From: Acidovorax sp. FHTAMBA
GTDB lineage: Bacteria > Pseudomonadota > Gammaproteobacteria > Burkholderiales > Burkholderiaceae_C
Length of the DNA: 64,000 bases
Direction: 5' to 3'
NCBI RefSeq assembly: GCF_038958875.1
Contig: NZ_CP152407.1
Span: 3,727,501-3,791,500, forward strand
The notes below the pieces were generated by a model. That model was not told the DNA's origin and searched no databases. It worked only from the letters and a program-made list of their open reading frames with translations. Position numbers and translations under genes: made by a program. Positions 8,457 through 17,514 of the stretch are shown in pieces; within the stretch, counting starts at the first letter, position 1; each line of letters starts with the position of its first letter.

Positions 8457-9368
8457 ATGCAAGCCCTCTGGATGGTGTTGGCCGCGTTCCTGTTTGCCAG
8501 CATGGGCGTGTGCGTCAAGATCGCATCGGATTTCTTCAACGCGGCCGAACTGGTGTGCTACCGCGGCATCATCGGCATGTTCATCCTGTGGCTGCTGGCC
8601 CGGTCACAAAAGGTGACGCTGGCCACGCGATATCCGGGCATGCACGCGTGGCGCAGCCTGGTGGGCGTGGCGTCGCTGGGAGCCTGGTTCTATGCGATTG
8701 CCCACCTGCCGCTGGCCACGGCCATGACGCTCAATTACATGAGCAGCGTCTGGATCGCGGCCTTTCTGGTGGGCGGCACTCTGCTCGCGTGGCGACCCTC
8801 TGCGGCAGCGCCCCGTCCGGCCTTCCAGGGGCCGTTGATCGTCACCGTGCTGACGGGGTTTGTGGGCGTGGTGCTGATGCTGCGCCCCAGCCTGGACCAG
8901 AACCAGGCGTTTGCGGGCCTGATCGGGCTGATGTCCGGCCTGACCGCTGCCTTTGCCTACATGCAGGTGGTGGCGCTGTCGCGCCTGGGCGAGCCAGAAT
9001 CGCGCACCGTTTTCTACTTTGCCGTGGGCTCTGCCGTGGCAGGCGGTGGGGCCATGCTGTTTACCGGCATGTCAGACTGGCCCGGCTGGCAGGCGCTGTG
9101 GCTGCTGCCCATTGGCGTGCTGGCCGCCGGTGGCCAGCTGTGCATGACGCGTGCCTACGCCAGCGCCAAAACGCAGCGCGGCACGCTGGTGGTTGCCAAC
9201 CTGCAGTATTCCGGCATCGTTTTTGCCGCCGTCTACAGCGTGCTGCTGTTTGGCGACGAGATTCCACCCATCGGCTGGATCGGCATGGCCCTCATCGTGG
9301 GCAGCGGCATTGTGGCCACCATCCTGCGCGCGCGGGCTGCGCCGGGGGCACCGGCAGAAGAACACTGA
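8457..9368 (+). CDS. EamA/DMT-family inner-membrane transporter
   Basis: The product is 303 residues with ten predicted hydrophobic segments arranged as two EamA halves, the usual layout of the drug/metabolite transporter superfamily. The first half carries the typical F-A-S-M-G-V-C-V-K-I segment near the N-terminus and YRGIIGMF; the second half ends with a G-x-x-L-I-V-G-S-G segment. Such proteins export or exchange small metabolites across the inner membrane, but the substrate cannot be inferred. It stands between the Rieske oxygenase and sseA without overlap, so no operon partner is clear. Confidence 0.88.
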   Translation: MQALWMVLAAFLFASMGVCVKIASDFFNAAELVCYRGIIGMFILWLLARSQKVTLATRYPGMHAWRSLVGVASLGAWFYAIAHLPLATAMTLNYMSSVWIAAFLVGGTLLAWRPSAAAPRPAFQGPLIVTVLTGFVGVVLMLRPSLDQNQAFAGLIGLMSGLTAAFAYMQVVALSRLGEPESRTVFYFAVGSAVAGGGAMLFTGMSDWPGWQALWLLPIGVLAAGGQLCMTRAYASAKTQRGTLVVANLQYSGIVFAAVYSVLLFGDEIPPIGWIGMALIVGSGIVATILRARAAPGAPAEEH

Positions 9369-9471
9369 GAGATACGACAACCGTTACGAACTGCACCGGA
9401 CACGCCGCGCCAGGATGGACACAATGGAGCACTGTCCGGCACATCCCGTCACTTCGTACCCTCCTCTGCCC

Positions 9472-10374
9472 ATGACCACCTACACCACCCTCATCCCTGC
9501 CCCCGACCTGCAGTCGCTGATCGCCAGCGGCGCACCGCTGATGGTGTTTGACTGCAGCTTTGAGCTGATGCAACCCACGGCCGGCGCCCAGCAATACGGC
9601 GAGGCGCACATCCCCGGCGCGGTGTACGCCCACCTCGACAACGACCTGAGCGCCAAACACGGTGCCCCCGGCGCACACGGCACGCTGACCGCGCAGGAAG
9701 CCGACCAGCCTGCATCGGGCGGGCGCCACCCGCTGCCCAGCCGCGAGCGTTTTGCGATGTGGCTGTCCAGCGTGGGTTTTGCCAACAACATGCAGGCCGT
9801 GGTGTACGACCGCCAGGGCGCCAACTACTGTGGCCGCCTGTGGTGGATGCTCAAGTGGGCGGGGCACGATGCCGTGGCCGTGCTCGACGGTGGGCTGCAG
9901 GCCTGGCAGGCCGCCGGAGGCGCGGTTAACAGCGGCGAAGAGCCAGCGCACTTCCAGACCAACTTCCAGCTGGGCGACCCCCTGCGCCGGCTGGCTACGG
10001 CCAGCGAGGTGCTGGCGCGCCTGCAGCAGCCCGGCCAGACCGTGATCGACGCGCGCGCGGGTGCCCGCTACCGGGGCGAAGTCGAGCCGCTGGACCCCGT
10101 GGCGGGGCATATCCCGGGTGCGCTCAACCGCCCTTTCGCCGACAACATTGGCGCGGATGGCCGATTCAAGCCTGCCGCCGTGCTGCGCGCCGAATTTGAA
10201 GCTCTGCTGGGGGGCCGCGACCCCGCCACCGTGGTGCACCAGTGCGGCAGCGGAGTGAGCGCCGTGCCCAATCTGCTGGGCATGGAGGTGGCGGGCCTCG
10301 GCCCGACAGCATTGTTTGCGGGCAGCTGGAGCGAGTGGTGTTCCGACCCCGCGCGCCCGGTCGAAAAAGGCTGA
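9472..10374 (+). CDS. sseA: 3-mercaptopyruvate (or thiosulfate) sulfurtransferase
   Basis: This is a two-domain rhodanese of 300 residues that transfers sulfane sulfur from a donor to cyanide or a thiol acceptor. The catalytic loop reads CGSGVSA with Cys at about residue 258, and CGSGV is the signature of mercaptopyruvate sulfurtransferases rather than the CRKGV of classical thiosulfate rhodaneses. The inactive N-terminal rhodanese domain has the DCSFEL and HIPGAVYAHLDNDLS blocks. The start at 9472 begins the conserved protein; the open frame continues far upstream into the transporter gene with no homology. A probable tusA-like sulfur carrier gene lies elsewhere in the window. Confidence 0.9.
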   Translation: MTTYTTLIPAPDLQSLIASGAPLMVFDCSFELMQPTAGAQQYGEAHIPGAVYAHLDNDLSAKHGAPGAHGTLTAQEADQPASGGRHPLPSRERFAMWLSSVGFANNMQAVVYDRQGANYCGRLWWMLKWAGHDAVAVLDGGLQAWQAAGGAVNSGEEPAHFQTNFQLGDPLRRLATASEVLARLQQPGQTVIDARAGARYRGEVEPLDPVAGHIPGALNRPFADNIGADGRFKPAAVLRAEFEALLGGRDPATVVHQCGSGVSAVPNLLGMEVAGLGPTALFAGSWSEWCSDPARPVEKG

Positions 10375-10691
10375 TGCAGCGCACAGCACTACGGCGCGGG
10401 TTGTAAAAGTGCAAAAAAGATGGCTTTGAGGGTGCTATCAAAACCATGAACAGAATGGGGCAGCCCGGGCCCGGTGCTGCAGCAAGCGCCATCGGGTGGA
10501 ATGCCAGCCCGCATCTGATGCGCGTGTAGGGCAAATTCCTACATGGCCCACCGCGAAACCAGACGCGCGGCACATCCAAACCCCGACTTAATTTCTGATT
10601 GGGGCGGTTTCACAATCCATTTCAACGGATCACGCAAAGCCTGCAGTCAGCAGGAAACGCAAGACCCGGTACTGGAAAAAAGGAAGCCGCC
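10375..10691. other. Upstream region of flhDC
   Basis: There is no gene in this gap. It holds a fragment resembling one end of a family A repeat (GCTATCAAAA near 10433-10442) and a TGTAGG-N7-CCTACA palindrome at 10525-10543. A good ribosome binding site (AAGGAAG) lies just before flhD. As the leader of the flagellar master operon it is likely to carry several regulatory sites. Confidence 0.5.
10525..10543. promoter_or_regulatory. Inverted repeat resembling an RcsB-type box upstream of flhDC
   Basis: TGTAGG, seven bases, CCTACA. The inner TAGG...TTCCTA resembles the TA-G-A...TTCCTA half-sites bound by LuxR-type response regulators such as RcsB, which controls flhDC in enterobacteria. It lies about 150 bases before flhD. 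The assignment is by resemblance only. Confidence 0.4.
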
Positions 10692-11018
10692 ATGACCAAC
10701 GAACAACTCCTCGCCGAAATCCGCGAAGCCAACCTCACCTACCTGATGCTGGCCCAGACCCTGATTCGCCAGGACAAGGCCGAAGCCGTGTTCCGTCTGG
10801 GCATGAACGAAGAGTCTGCCGACATTCTGGCATCACTGTCGGCAGCGCAAGTGATGAAACTGGCCTCCCGCAACACGCTTCTTTGCAGCTTCCGCGTGGA
10901 CGACAACCTGGTGTGGAGCTTGCTCACGAACCACTCGGCCAAGAAGGTGGGCAACGAAGCCACCAACACGCTGCACGCCAACATCCTGATGGCCAGCCGC
11001 GTGTCGGAAGTGCTCTGA
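10692..11018 (+). CDS. flhD: Flagellar transcriptional regulator FlhD
   Basis: This is one half of the FlhD4C2 master activator that switches on flagellar class II genes with sigma-70 polymerase. The 108-residue product matches FlhD along its length: an N-terminal helix of EQLLAEIREANLTYLMLAQ type, then LIRQDKAEAVFRLGMNEE, then LASLSAAQVMKLA. The start at 10692 is preceded by AAGGAAG. flhC follows 44 bases later, as in E. coli. No other flagellar structural genes are in the window. cheV, at about 40.7 kb, belongs to the same behaviour. Confidence 0.97.
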   Translation: MTNEQLLAEIREANLTYLMLAQTLIRQDKAEAVFRLGMNEESADILASLSAAQVMKLASRNTLLCSFRVDDNLVWSLLTNHSAKKVGNEATNTLHANILMASRVSEVL

Positions 11019-11062
11019 GCCCCCACCGCCACCCTGATCCCCGTCCTGCCTGAAAGCCCGCC

Positions 11063-11614
11063 ATGTCCACCACCGCCAAAGCCCCCGTCAAGAGCGTTCT
11101 GAACGAGTCCAGGCAGATCGAACGCGCTGCGATGCTGATCCAGATGGGCGCCCGCATGCAGGTGCTGGAGTCCGAGACCACGCTGTCGTACGAACGCCTG
11201 ATCCGGCTGTACAAGGAGATCGCGGGCAAGTCGCCATCGAAGGGACAGCTGCCGTTTTCCACCGACTGGTTTCTGACCTGGCAGGAAAACATCCACAGCT
11301 CGCTGTTTTTGAACATCTACGAATACCTGTCCAAGGGCGTGGACCTGGATTCAGTGGAGCTGCTGACCAAGGCCTACCGCCTGTACAACGAACAAGTGGC
11401 CACGGCCGAGATCGAGCCCCTGCTGTCTTTCACCCGCGCCTGGCGCCTGGTGAAGTTTGTGGACGCCGGGATGCTCACGCGCACCAAGTGCAGCCAGTGC
11501 AGCGGCCAGTTCGTGACCGAGCTGTATGAGAACCGCCACTTCACCTGCGGCCTTTGCAACCCACCCGCCCGCGCTGGCAAGAGCAAGTCTGCTGGTGCGT
11601 TGATGTTGCATTGA
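11063..11614 (+). CDS. flhC: Flagellar transcriptional regulator FlhC
   Basis: This is the DNA-binding partner of FlhD in the flagellar master regulator. The 183-residue product carries four cysteines, C143-x2-C146 and C162-x2-C165, which bind zinc in the enterobacterial protein, within CSQC...CGLC. It follows flhD in the same operon. The N-terminus is slightly longer than in E. coli (KAPVKSVLNESRQIERA). A family A repeat and a hairpin terminator come right after the stop codon. Confidence 0.97.
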   Translation: MSTTAKAPVKSVLNESRQIERAAMLIQMGARMQVLESETTLSYERLIRLYKEIAGKSPSKGQLPFSTDWFLTWQENIHSSLFLNIYEYLSKGVDLDSVELLTKAYRLYNEQVATAEIEPLLSFTRAWRLVKFVDAGMLTRTKCSQCSGQFVTELYENRHFTCGLCNPPARAGKSKSAGALMLH

Positions 11615-11629
11615 TTTTCAATAGAAATT

Positions 11630-11667
11630 GGCCTCTAGCGCTTATGCAGTAAGCGCTGGTAGCTATC
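11630..11667 (+). repeat. Dispersed palindromic repeat, family A, copy 4
   Basis: GCCTCTAGCGCTTA, spacer, then TAAGCGCTGGTAGCTATC, directly after flhC. Confidence 0.72.
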
Positions 11668-11686
11668 GATTTCATACTAACAACAC

Positions 11687-11704
11687 AGCCCCTCCCGGGG
11701 CTTT
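11687..11704 (+). terminator. Terminator after flhDC
   Basis: AGCCCC-TCCC-GGGGCT followed by TTG. The stem is short but GC-rich, and it lies 70 bases past flhC in the gap before converging genes. Confidence 0.6.
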
Positions 11705-11742
11705 GTTGCTTGCCGCGATGCGGCGGTGCTCGCCATCTGCGG

Positions 11743-12330
11743 TCACCTTCCCGTCAGCAGGGCGCGCACGTTCTCATCCATGGGCACCACATAGTTGTGC
11801 GCCGCCACCACGGTGTTGCCCACCGGGTTCACCAGCTTGAGGCTGATGTACACCACCGACGTGGACACCGCATAGGTGCCCACCACCACCGCCTGCGCGT
11901 CCTGCGCCTGGCTTACCTCGCGCACCTCGCGCGACAACAACAGTTCGCCCTGGTCGCGCTGCAGCAGCAGGTTCTCGCGCATCTTGACCTCGGTCACCTT
12001 CAGGCCACGCTGCACCATGCGGCCTGCAATCTGCTCCGAGAAGATGCGGCCCAGCCGCGAAGACTCGGTCAGCCGGTCCACATGGACCAGCGTCGCCACC
12101 AGCACGGGCTGGCTGGCGTCCAGCGGTGCGTTATCCAGCAACGCGTCTGCAGCCCTTTCGTTGGTATCAATGAGGTTGGTACGCTGCAGGCCCGCAGACC
12201 TGTCGCCGTAGTAATAGGTATGCATGGGGCTAGTGGCGCAGCCCTGCACCAGCAACGCCAGCGCCAGCAACGGAAAGGCCGTCCAGCGCGCCGACCGCGC
12301 ACTTCGGCAACCGAGCAAAAACGCCGTCAT
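11743..12330 (-). CDS. FlgO-family outer-membrane lipoprotein
   Basis: The 195-residue product starts with a lipoprotein signal ending in LLVQGC. The rest matches the FlgO domain: a block like RLGRIFSEQIAGRMVQRGLKV, then a QAVVVGTYA block and a YISLKLVNP block. FlgO proteins in Vibrio are outer-membrane lipoproteins needed for normal flagella, but FlgO-domain proteins also occur outside flagellar clusters. Its position next to flhDC hints at motility. The start overlaps the stop of the upstream lipoprotein gene (ATGA), so the two are translationally coupled. An ATG further inside could also be used, but the lipobox favours this start. Confidence 0.8.
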   Translation of the reverse strand: MTAFLLGCRSARSARWTAFPLLALALLVQGCATSPMHTYYYGDRSAGLQRTNLIDTNERAADALLDNAPLDASQPVLVATLVHVDRLTESSRLGRIFSEQIAGRMVQRGLKVTEVKMRENLLLQRDQGELLLSREVREVSQAQDAQAVVVGTYAVSTSVVYISLKLVNPVGNTVVAAHNYVVPMDENVRALLTGR

Positions 12331-13070
12331 GGCGCTACCACCCGCCAGGTCTTCACCGCCGTGGGCGGCGGGGGCATGGGGGGCTCGGCCACCTTGGCCC
12401 GGTACAGCGCCGAGTCCTCTTGTTCGATGTAATACACATCCGCGGTGCGGGCCAGATACCGGTCTCCGCTCTCCAGGGAGGTGGTGATGAGCACCTCGGT
12501 GCGTGTGGGGCCGCCTGCAGCCGGTCCGCTGATGGCGTACTGCGTGAGATCGGTGACAACGCCCAGGGCCGTGATGCCCGCCAGCACAGACCCGGCGCTT
12601 TGCTGGTACAGGTACCAGTCCCGCGCCACGCCCACTCCCAGCGCAAGGCGTGTCCAGGGCAAGGGGCCCGTGCTGTTGACCCGTGCCTCGTGCTGCACCA
12701 GCTGGGTCTCAAAAGTCAGCGTGACCGCGGCAGGCTGGGTGGACAGCGTGACACCCCGGTCCAGCAGCCGCGTGATGAGCAGTTTGCGAAAGCCGTTGTT
12801 GAAACTGGAATCGCCGGGGGAGGCAGCCACAAAGATCGGGTACTCGCCCGCGGGCCAGGCGCTGATCTTGTCGGCTATGCGGTGGGCGACGTCATCGGCC
12901 AGCACATCCCAATGGTGGACGGCCCGCGCCTTCTTCTGGTCGGAGGCGGGGTAGTTGTCGGCGCGGGGCACGTCCAGCGAAGCGCAGCCCCCGAGCAGCA
13001 GCAGCGCGGCCACAGCGGCAGCAGCAGCCAGCCTCGGCCGCACTCCGTTGTTGGATGGGTGGTGGTTCAT
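12327..13070 (-). CDS. Predicted lipoprotein of unknown function, partner of the FlgO-like gene
   Basis: I do not recognise a named family. The 247-residue product has a lipoprotein signal with a run of Ala and Leu ending LLLLGGC at about residue 28, so it should be anchored to a membrane facing the periplasm. The body has mixed strands and helices, with a RDWYLYQQSAGSVLAGI hydrophobic patch and a Pro-rich C-terminus (PPMPPPPTAV). The start at 13070 is chosen because it begins the signal peptide; the open frame runs much further upstream with no support. Its stop overlaps the FlgO-like start by four bases. Co-occurrence with FlgO suggests a shared outer-membrane role. Confidence 0.75.
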   Translation of the reverse strand: MNHHPSNNGVRPRLAAAAAVAALLLLGGCASLDVPRADNYPASDQKKARAVHHWDVLADDVAHRIADKISAWPAGEYPIFVAASPGDSSFNNGFRKLLITRLLDRGVTLSTQPAAVTLTFETQLVQHEARVNSTGPLPWTRLALGVGVARDWYLYQQSAGSVLAGITALGVVTDLTQYAISGPAAGGPTRTEVLITTSLESGDRYLARTADVYYIEQEDSALYRAKVAEPPMPPPPTAVKTWRVVAP

Positions 13071-13260
13071 GCGCAGGGACCCTTTGGCGGCAGGAGAGGG
13101 TTGAAATGCATGCAAAGCAATGGCATGGCGCCATCGTAATGGCCGGGCACAACGGCCATCGGGCAATAAGCGCCCTGTTTGCGCCGCTTTCGGTGCCGCC
13201 TCCGGGGCGCTGGGGTGGCCGCCTACACAACGCGGTTGCGGCCTGCCGCACAATCCGCGC

Positions 13261-14574
13261 ATGACCGAGCCTGCCGCCCCCACCACCCCCGACCAGCCCG
13301 TGGCGCCCCTGCCCGGCCCCTCTGCCGCGCAGGGCAGCGCACCAGCACCTGACCCGGCTTCCCCACCGCAGGTTACGGCGGCTGCAGAAAGCTCTTCCTC
13401 CAATGTCCCCCCGCCCACGCCGCTGCCCGGCGCCGCAGCGGAAGCCGCCGTGGCGCCGTCCCCTTTCAGCGGCCCGCTCATGCTCCACATGCCGGTGGAT
13501 GTGCGCAATGTGTCGCTGGCCCTCTTGGCGCTGTTTGCCAGTGTGGCCTTGCTGCACTGGGCCAGCGCCGTGTTCATCCCCATCATGCTCAGCCTGCTGC
13601 TCACCACGGCGCTGCGGCCCATTGTCGAATTCATGCGGCGCTGGCATGTACCCCGCTGGCTGGGTGCCGGGGTGCTGCTCATCGCCATCGTGGGGGGGCT
13701 GGCCAGCACGGCCTGGTCGCTCAGTGACGGCGCTGTGCAACTGGTGGATTCGCTGCCTGTTGCCGCCAAGAAAGTGCGGGACAGCCTGAAGACCCGCACC
13801 GGCACCGCGAGCCCACTGGATAACGTGCAAAAGGCCGCCAATCAGATCGAGCAGGCCGCCACCGAAAGCAGCGCCGCAAGCCCGCCCCGGCGCGGGGTGC
13901 AACGCGTGGTGGTGGAGCGCCCGCCGTTCAATATCCGCGACTACCTCTGGAGCGGCACGATGGGGCTGATGTCCGCACTCGGGCAGCTCACGGTGGTGGT
14001 GTTCCTGACCTACTTTGCGCTGGCATCGGGCAACCTGTTTCGCAACAAGCTGCTGCGCATCGCCGGCACGAGCTTTGAGCGGCGCAAGATCACCATCCAT
14101 GTGCTGGAGGACATCACCAACCAGATCCAGCGCTACCTCTTGGTGCAGGTGGTCACCAGCGTGCTGGTCGGCGTGGCCACGGGTGTCGCCTACTGGGCCC
14201 TGGGCCTGGAGAACGCTGCCGTGTGGGGCGTGGTGGCCGGTGTGCTGAACCTCGCACCCTACATCGGCTCGGCCCTGGTCACCGGCGCATCGGCCCTGGT
14301 GGCGTTTCTGCAGTTCGGTACCCTGGACATGGCGCTGGCCATCGGCGGTGCATCGCTGGTCATCCACACCCTGGTGGGCAACCTGCTCACCCCCTGGCTC
14401 ACCAGCCGCACCAGCAGCATGAGCCCCGTGGCGGTTTTTGTCAGCGTGCTGGCCTGGGGCTGGCTGTGGGGCCTGTGGGGCCTGCTGCTGGGCATCCCGG
14501 TGATGATGGCCGTAAAGGCCGTGTGCGACCGGGTGGAGGACCTGAAGGCCGTGGGGGAACTGCTGGGGGACTGA
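13261..14574 (+). CDS. AI-2E-family (PerM-like) membrane protein
   Basis: The 437-residue integral membrane protein has a long Pro/Ala-rich cytoplasmic N-terminus of about 80 residues before the first helix. It then has the family pattern: paired N-terminal helices with FIPIMLSLLLTTALRPIVEF, a long central soluble part, and C-terminal helices with NLAPYIGSALVTGASALVAF and a GLWGLLLGIPVMM segment. Members include the AI-2 exporter TqsA and Na+/H+ antiporters, so the substrate is unknown and the family name should not be read as proof of quorum sensing. A second member lies at 55.7 kb. It converges with ppc. Confidence 0.85.
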   Translation: MTEPAAPTTPDQPVAPLPGPSAAQGSAPAPDPASPPQVTAAAESSSSNVPPPTPLPGAAAEAAVAPSPFSGPLMLHMPVDVRNVSLALLALFASVALLHWASAVFIPIMLSLLLTTALRPIVEFMRRWHVPRWLGAGVLLIAIVGGLASTAWSLSDGAVQLVDSLPVAAKKVRDSLKTRTGTASPLDNVQKAANQIEQAATESSAASPPRRGVQRVVVERPPFNIRDYLWSGTMGLMSALGQLTVVVFLTYFALASGNLFRNKLLRIAGTSFERRKITIHVLEDITNQIQRYLLVQVVTSVLVGVATGVAYWALGLENAAVWGVVAGVLNLAPYIGSALVTGASALVAFLQFGTLDMALAIGGASLVIHTLVGNLLTPWLTSRTSSMSPVAVFVSVLAWGWLWGLWGLLLGIPVMMAVKAVCDRVEDLKAVGELLGD

Positions 14575-14595
14575 ATCCTGAGCGCCCCCAAAAGA

Positions 14596-17385
14596 TCAAC
14601 CCGTATTGCGCAGCCCTGCCGCAATCCCGTTGATGGAAATATGAATCCCCGTCTGCACCCGCTCGTCGCCCTGCCCAGCGCGCCAGCGGCGCACCAGCTC
14701 CACCTGCAAGTGGTGCAGCGGATCGATGTACGGAAAGCGGTGCTTGATGGATCGGGCCAGCGCCGTGTTGTGCGTCAAACGCTGCTTGTCGCCCGTGATG
14801 CGGGTGAGTGCATCGGCCGTGCGGTGCCACTCGGCCTCAATACTGGTGAACACCTTCTTGCGCAGACGCGCATCGGTCACGAGTTCGCTGTAGCGTGAGG
14901 CCAGAGCCAGGTCGCTCTTGGCCAGCACCATGTCCATGTTGGACAGCAGGGTGCGAAAGAACGGCCACTGGCGGTACATCTTCTGCAGCAGCGCCAGCTG
15001 GGCCTTGGGGTCCTTGCCTTCGGCGTTGATGAACGAATCCACCGCCGATCCGAAGCCAAACCAGCCGGGCAGCGTGAGGCGGCACTGGCCCCAGCTGAAG
15101 CCCCAGGGGATGGCGCGCAGGTCTTCGATCTTCTGGCTGGCCTTGCGGCTGGCGGGGCGCGAGCCGATGTTCAGCTCGGCGATCTCGCGGATGGGGGTGG
15201 AGTTGAAGAAATATTCAGTAAAGCCCGGCGTCTCGTACACCAGCGCTCGGTAGCTGCCCATGCTGGCCAGCGAGAGCTGCGCGGCCGCATCCAGGAAGGC
15301 CTTGGTGGCAGGCTTGGTGGGCTGCAGCAGCGTGGCCTCCAGCGTGGCGGCCACCAGGGTTTCGAGGTTGCGGCGGCCGATCTCGGGGTTGGCGTATTTG
15401 GAGGCGATGACCTCGCCCTGCTCGGTCAGGCGGATCTGGCCGCGCACGGTGCCGGGGGGCTGCGCCAGGATGGCCTGGTAGCTCGGGCCGCCCCCCCGGC
15501 CCACGGTGCCGCCGCGGCCGTGGAACATGCGCAGCTGAATGCCATGGCTGGTGGCGAGTTCGTCGAAGAGTTCGACGAGGGCGATTTCGGCGCGGTACAG
15601 CTCCCAGTTGCTGGTGAAGATGCCGCCGTCCTTGTTGCTGTCGCTGTAGCCGAGCATGATGTCCTGCTCGCCGCCGCTGCGCTGCACCAGCGCGGCCACG
15701 CCGGGCAGTGCGTAGAACTCGCGCATGATGGGCGCGGCATTGCGCAGGTCTTCAATGGTCTCGAACAGGGGCACCACGATGAGGTGGTTGCGCGATTCGG
15801 CATCGAGCGTGCCATTCATCAGGCCCACTTCCTTTTGCAGCAGCAGCACTTCAAGCAGGTCGCTCACCGTTTCGGTGTGGCTGATGATGTAGTGTCGGAT
15901 GGCCTCGTGCCCGAAGCGCTCGCGCATGACGCGGGCGGTTTCAAAGATAGCCAGCTCGCCCTGCGCATGGGCCGAGTATTCGGCGCCCACCACTCGCAGG
16001 GGGCGCGCGTCGTTCAGCAGTTTGATCAGCAGTGCGCGCTTGGCGGCCTCTTGCAGGTTCGCGTAGTTCGGCTCGATGCGGGACTTGGCCAGAAGCTCGG
16101 CCACCACTTCTTCGTGCTTGTCGGAGCTTTGGCGCAAATCCACGGTGGCGAGGTGAAAGCCAAACACCTGCACGGCGCGGATCAGCGGGTGCAGGCGCTC
16201 TTGCGCCAGCGCTTCGCCGTGGTGCGATTGGAGCGAGGCTTCGATCACACGCAGGTCGGCCAGAAACTCGTCGGCACTGACGTAGGCATTTTGTGGGGCC
16301 ACGGCATGGCGCGCGGCCTCTCCGCCGGTCAGGTCCTTGAGGGATGCGGCCAGGCGCGCATAGATGCCCGTGAGCGCGCGGCGGTAGGGCTCGTCCTGCC
16401 GGTGTTCGTTGGTATCGGGCGAGCGTTGGGCCAGGGCCTCCATCTCGGCCGACACCTGCACCAAGCGGGCCGACAGCGACAGTTCGCCGCCCAGGTAATG
16501 CACTTCGGTCAGGTAATGGCGCAACGCCACATCGGCCTGGCGGCGCATGGCGTATTGCAGGGTTTGCGCGGTCACGTTGGGGTTGCCGTCGCGGTCGCCG
16601 CCGATCCACTGGCCCATGCGCAAGAAGCTGTGTACGGGGTATTGGCCCAGTTCACTCTCCAGGTCGGCGTAGATCTTGGGAATCTCGCGCAGAAAGGTGG
16701 CCTCGTAATAAGAGAGCGCGTTCTCGATCTCATCCGCCACGGTGAGCTTGCTGTAGCGCAAAAGGCGCGTCTGCCACAGCTGGGCCACGCGGGCGCGCAG
16801 CAGCGCTTCGTTGGCGGCCAGCTCACGCGGGGTGAGCGCATCCTTGGCGCTGTTGTAAAGCTGGGCGCGCACCTGGATGTCGTCGCGCGTGGCCAGCAGC
16901 TGGGCGATGTCGCGCTCGGCGTCCAGAATGCTCTTGCGCTGCACCTCGGTGGGATGGGCGGTGAGCACCGGCGCCACGTAGCTGCCGGCCAGCGTTTGCG
17001 CGATGGTCTTGGGCGCAATGCCGGCCCAGCGCAGGCGTGACAGGGCCACCTCAATGCTGCCCTCCTGCGTGTCGCCCGCACGCTCGTGCACGGCGCGGCG
17101 ACGGATGTGGTGGCGGTCTTCGGCCAGGTTGGCCAGGTGGCTGAAGTAGGTGAAGGCCCGGATCACGCTCACCGTCTGGTCGCCCGAGAGGGACTTGAGC
17201 AGCTTCTTGAGCGCGCGGTCGGCCTCCTGGTCGGCATCGCGACGGAAGGCCACCGAGAGCTTGCGCACCTGCTCGACCAGCTCATACGCCGCCACGCCCT
17301 CCTGCTCCCGGATCACATCGCCCAGAATGCGGCCGAGCAAGCGGATGTCGTCGATCAGGGGCTGGTCCTTGTCGGATCGTTTCAT
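14596..17385 (-). CDS. ppc: Phosphoenolpyruvate carboxylase
   Basis: This enzyme adds bicarbonate to phosphoenolpyruvate to give oxaloacetate, refilling the TCA cycle. The 929-residue product has the hallmark catalytic blocks: VLTAHPTEVQRKS with the active-site His near residue 155, a GGDRDGNPNVT block, the FHGRGGTVGRGGGP loop and the invariant C-terminal LRNTG. The start at 17385 follows GGAG at a good distance and begins the conserved MKRSDKDQPLIDDIRLLGRILG region; the open frame continues upstream without homology. It diverges from the hem operon across a 129-base gap that must hold both promoters. Confidence 0.98.
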   Translation of the reverse strand: MKRSDKDQPLIDDIRLLGRILGDVIREQEGVAAYELVEQVRKLSVAFRRDADQEADRALKKLLKSLSGDQTVSVIRAFTYFSHLANLAEDRHHIRRRAVHERAGDTQEGSIEVALSRLRWAGIAPKTIAQTLAGSYVAPVLTAHPTEVQRKSILDAERDIAQLLATRDDIQVRAQLYNSAKDALTPRELAANEALLRARVAQLWQTRLLRYSKLTVADEIENALSYYEATFLREIPKIYADLESELGQYPVHSFLRMGQWIGGDRDGNPNVTAQTLQYAMRRQADVALRHYLTEVHYLGGELSLSARLVQVSAEMEALAQRSPDTNEHRQDEPYRRALTGIYARLAASLKDLTGGEAARHAVAPQNAYVSADEFLADLRVIEASLQSHHGEALAQERLHPLIRAVQVFGFHLATVDLRQSSDKHEEVVAELLAKSRIEPNYANLQEAAKRALLIKLLNDARPLRVVGAEYSAHAQGELAIFETARVMRERFGHEAIRHYIISHTETVSDLLEVLLLQKEVGLMNGTLDAESRNHLIVVPLFETIEDLRNAAPIMREFYALPGVAALVQRSGGEQDIMLGYSDSNKDGGIFTSNWELYRAEIALVELFDELATSHGIQLRMFHGRGGTVGRGGGPSYQAILAQPPGTVRGQIRLTEQGEVIASKYANPEIGRRNLETLVAATLEATLLQPTKPATKAFLDAAAQLSLASMGSYRALVYETPGFTEYFFNSTPIREIAELNIGSRPASRKASQKIEDLRAIPWGFSWGQCRLTLPGWFGFGSAVDSFINAEGKDPKAQLALLQKMYRQWPFFRTLLSNMDMVLAKSDLALASRYSELVTDARLRKKVFTSIEAEWHRTADALTRITGDKQRLTHNTALARSIKHRFPYIDPLHHLQVELVRRWRAGQGDERVQTGIHISINGIAAGLRNTG

Positions 17386-17514
17386 GCAGGTGTCTCCGGG
17401 AATGGAAGGTATGGCCCGGTGCCGCAGGCCCGCATCACCGCAGGCGGCACCAGCCCCGGTGCGGGCGCATGCTAGCATCGCCCGCCCCTGAAAGATTACA
17501 AACAGGTTACGAAC

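Noticed and set aside
13261..14574. AI-2 quorum-sensing export
   Set aside because: The family name AI-2E covers many transporters with other or unknown substrates, and no luxS or lsr genes are seen.
15520..17040. A 506-codon frame antisense to ppc
   Set aside because: Same kind of antisense artefact; ppc is unmistakable on the other strand.
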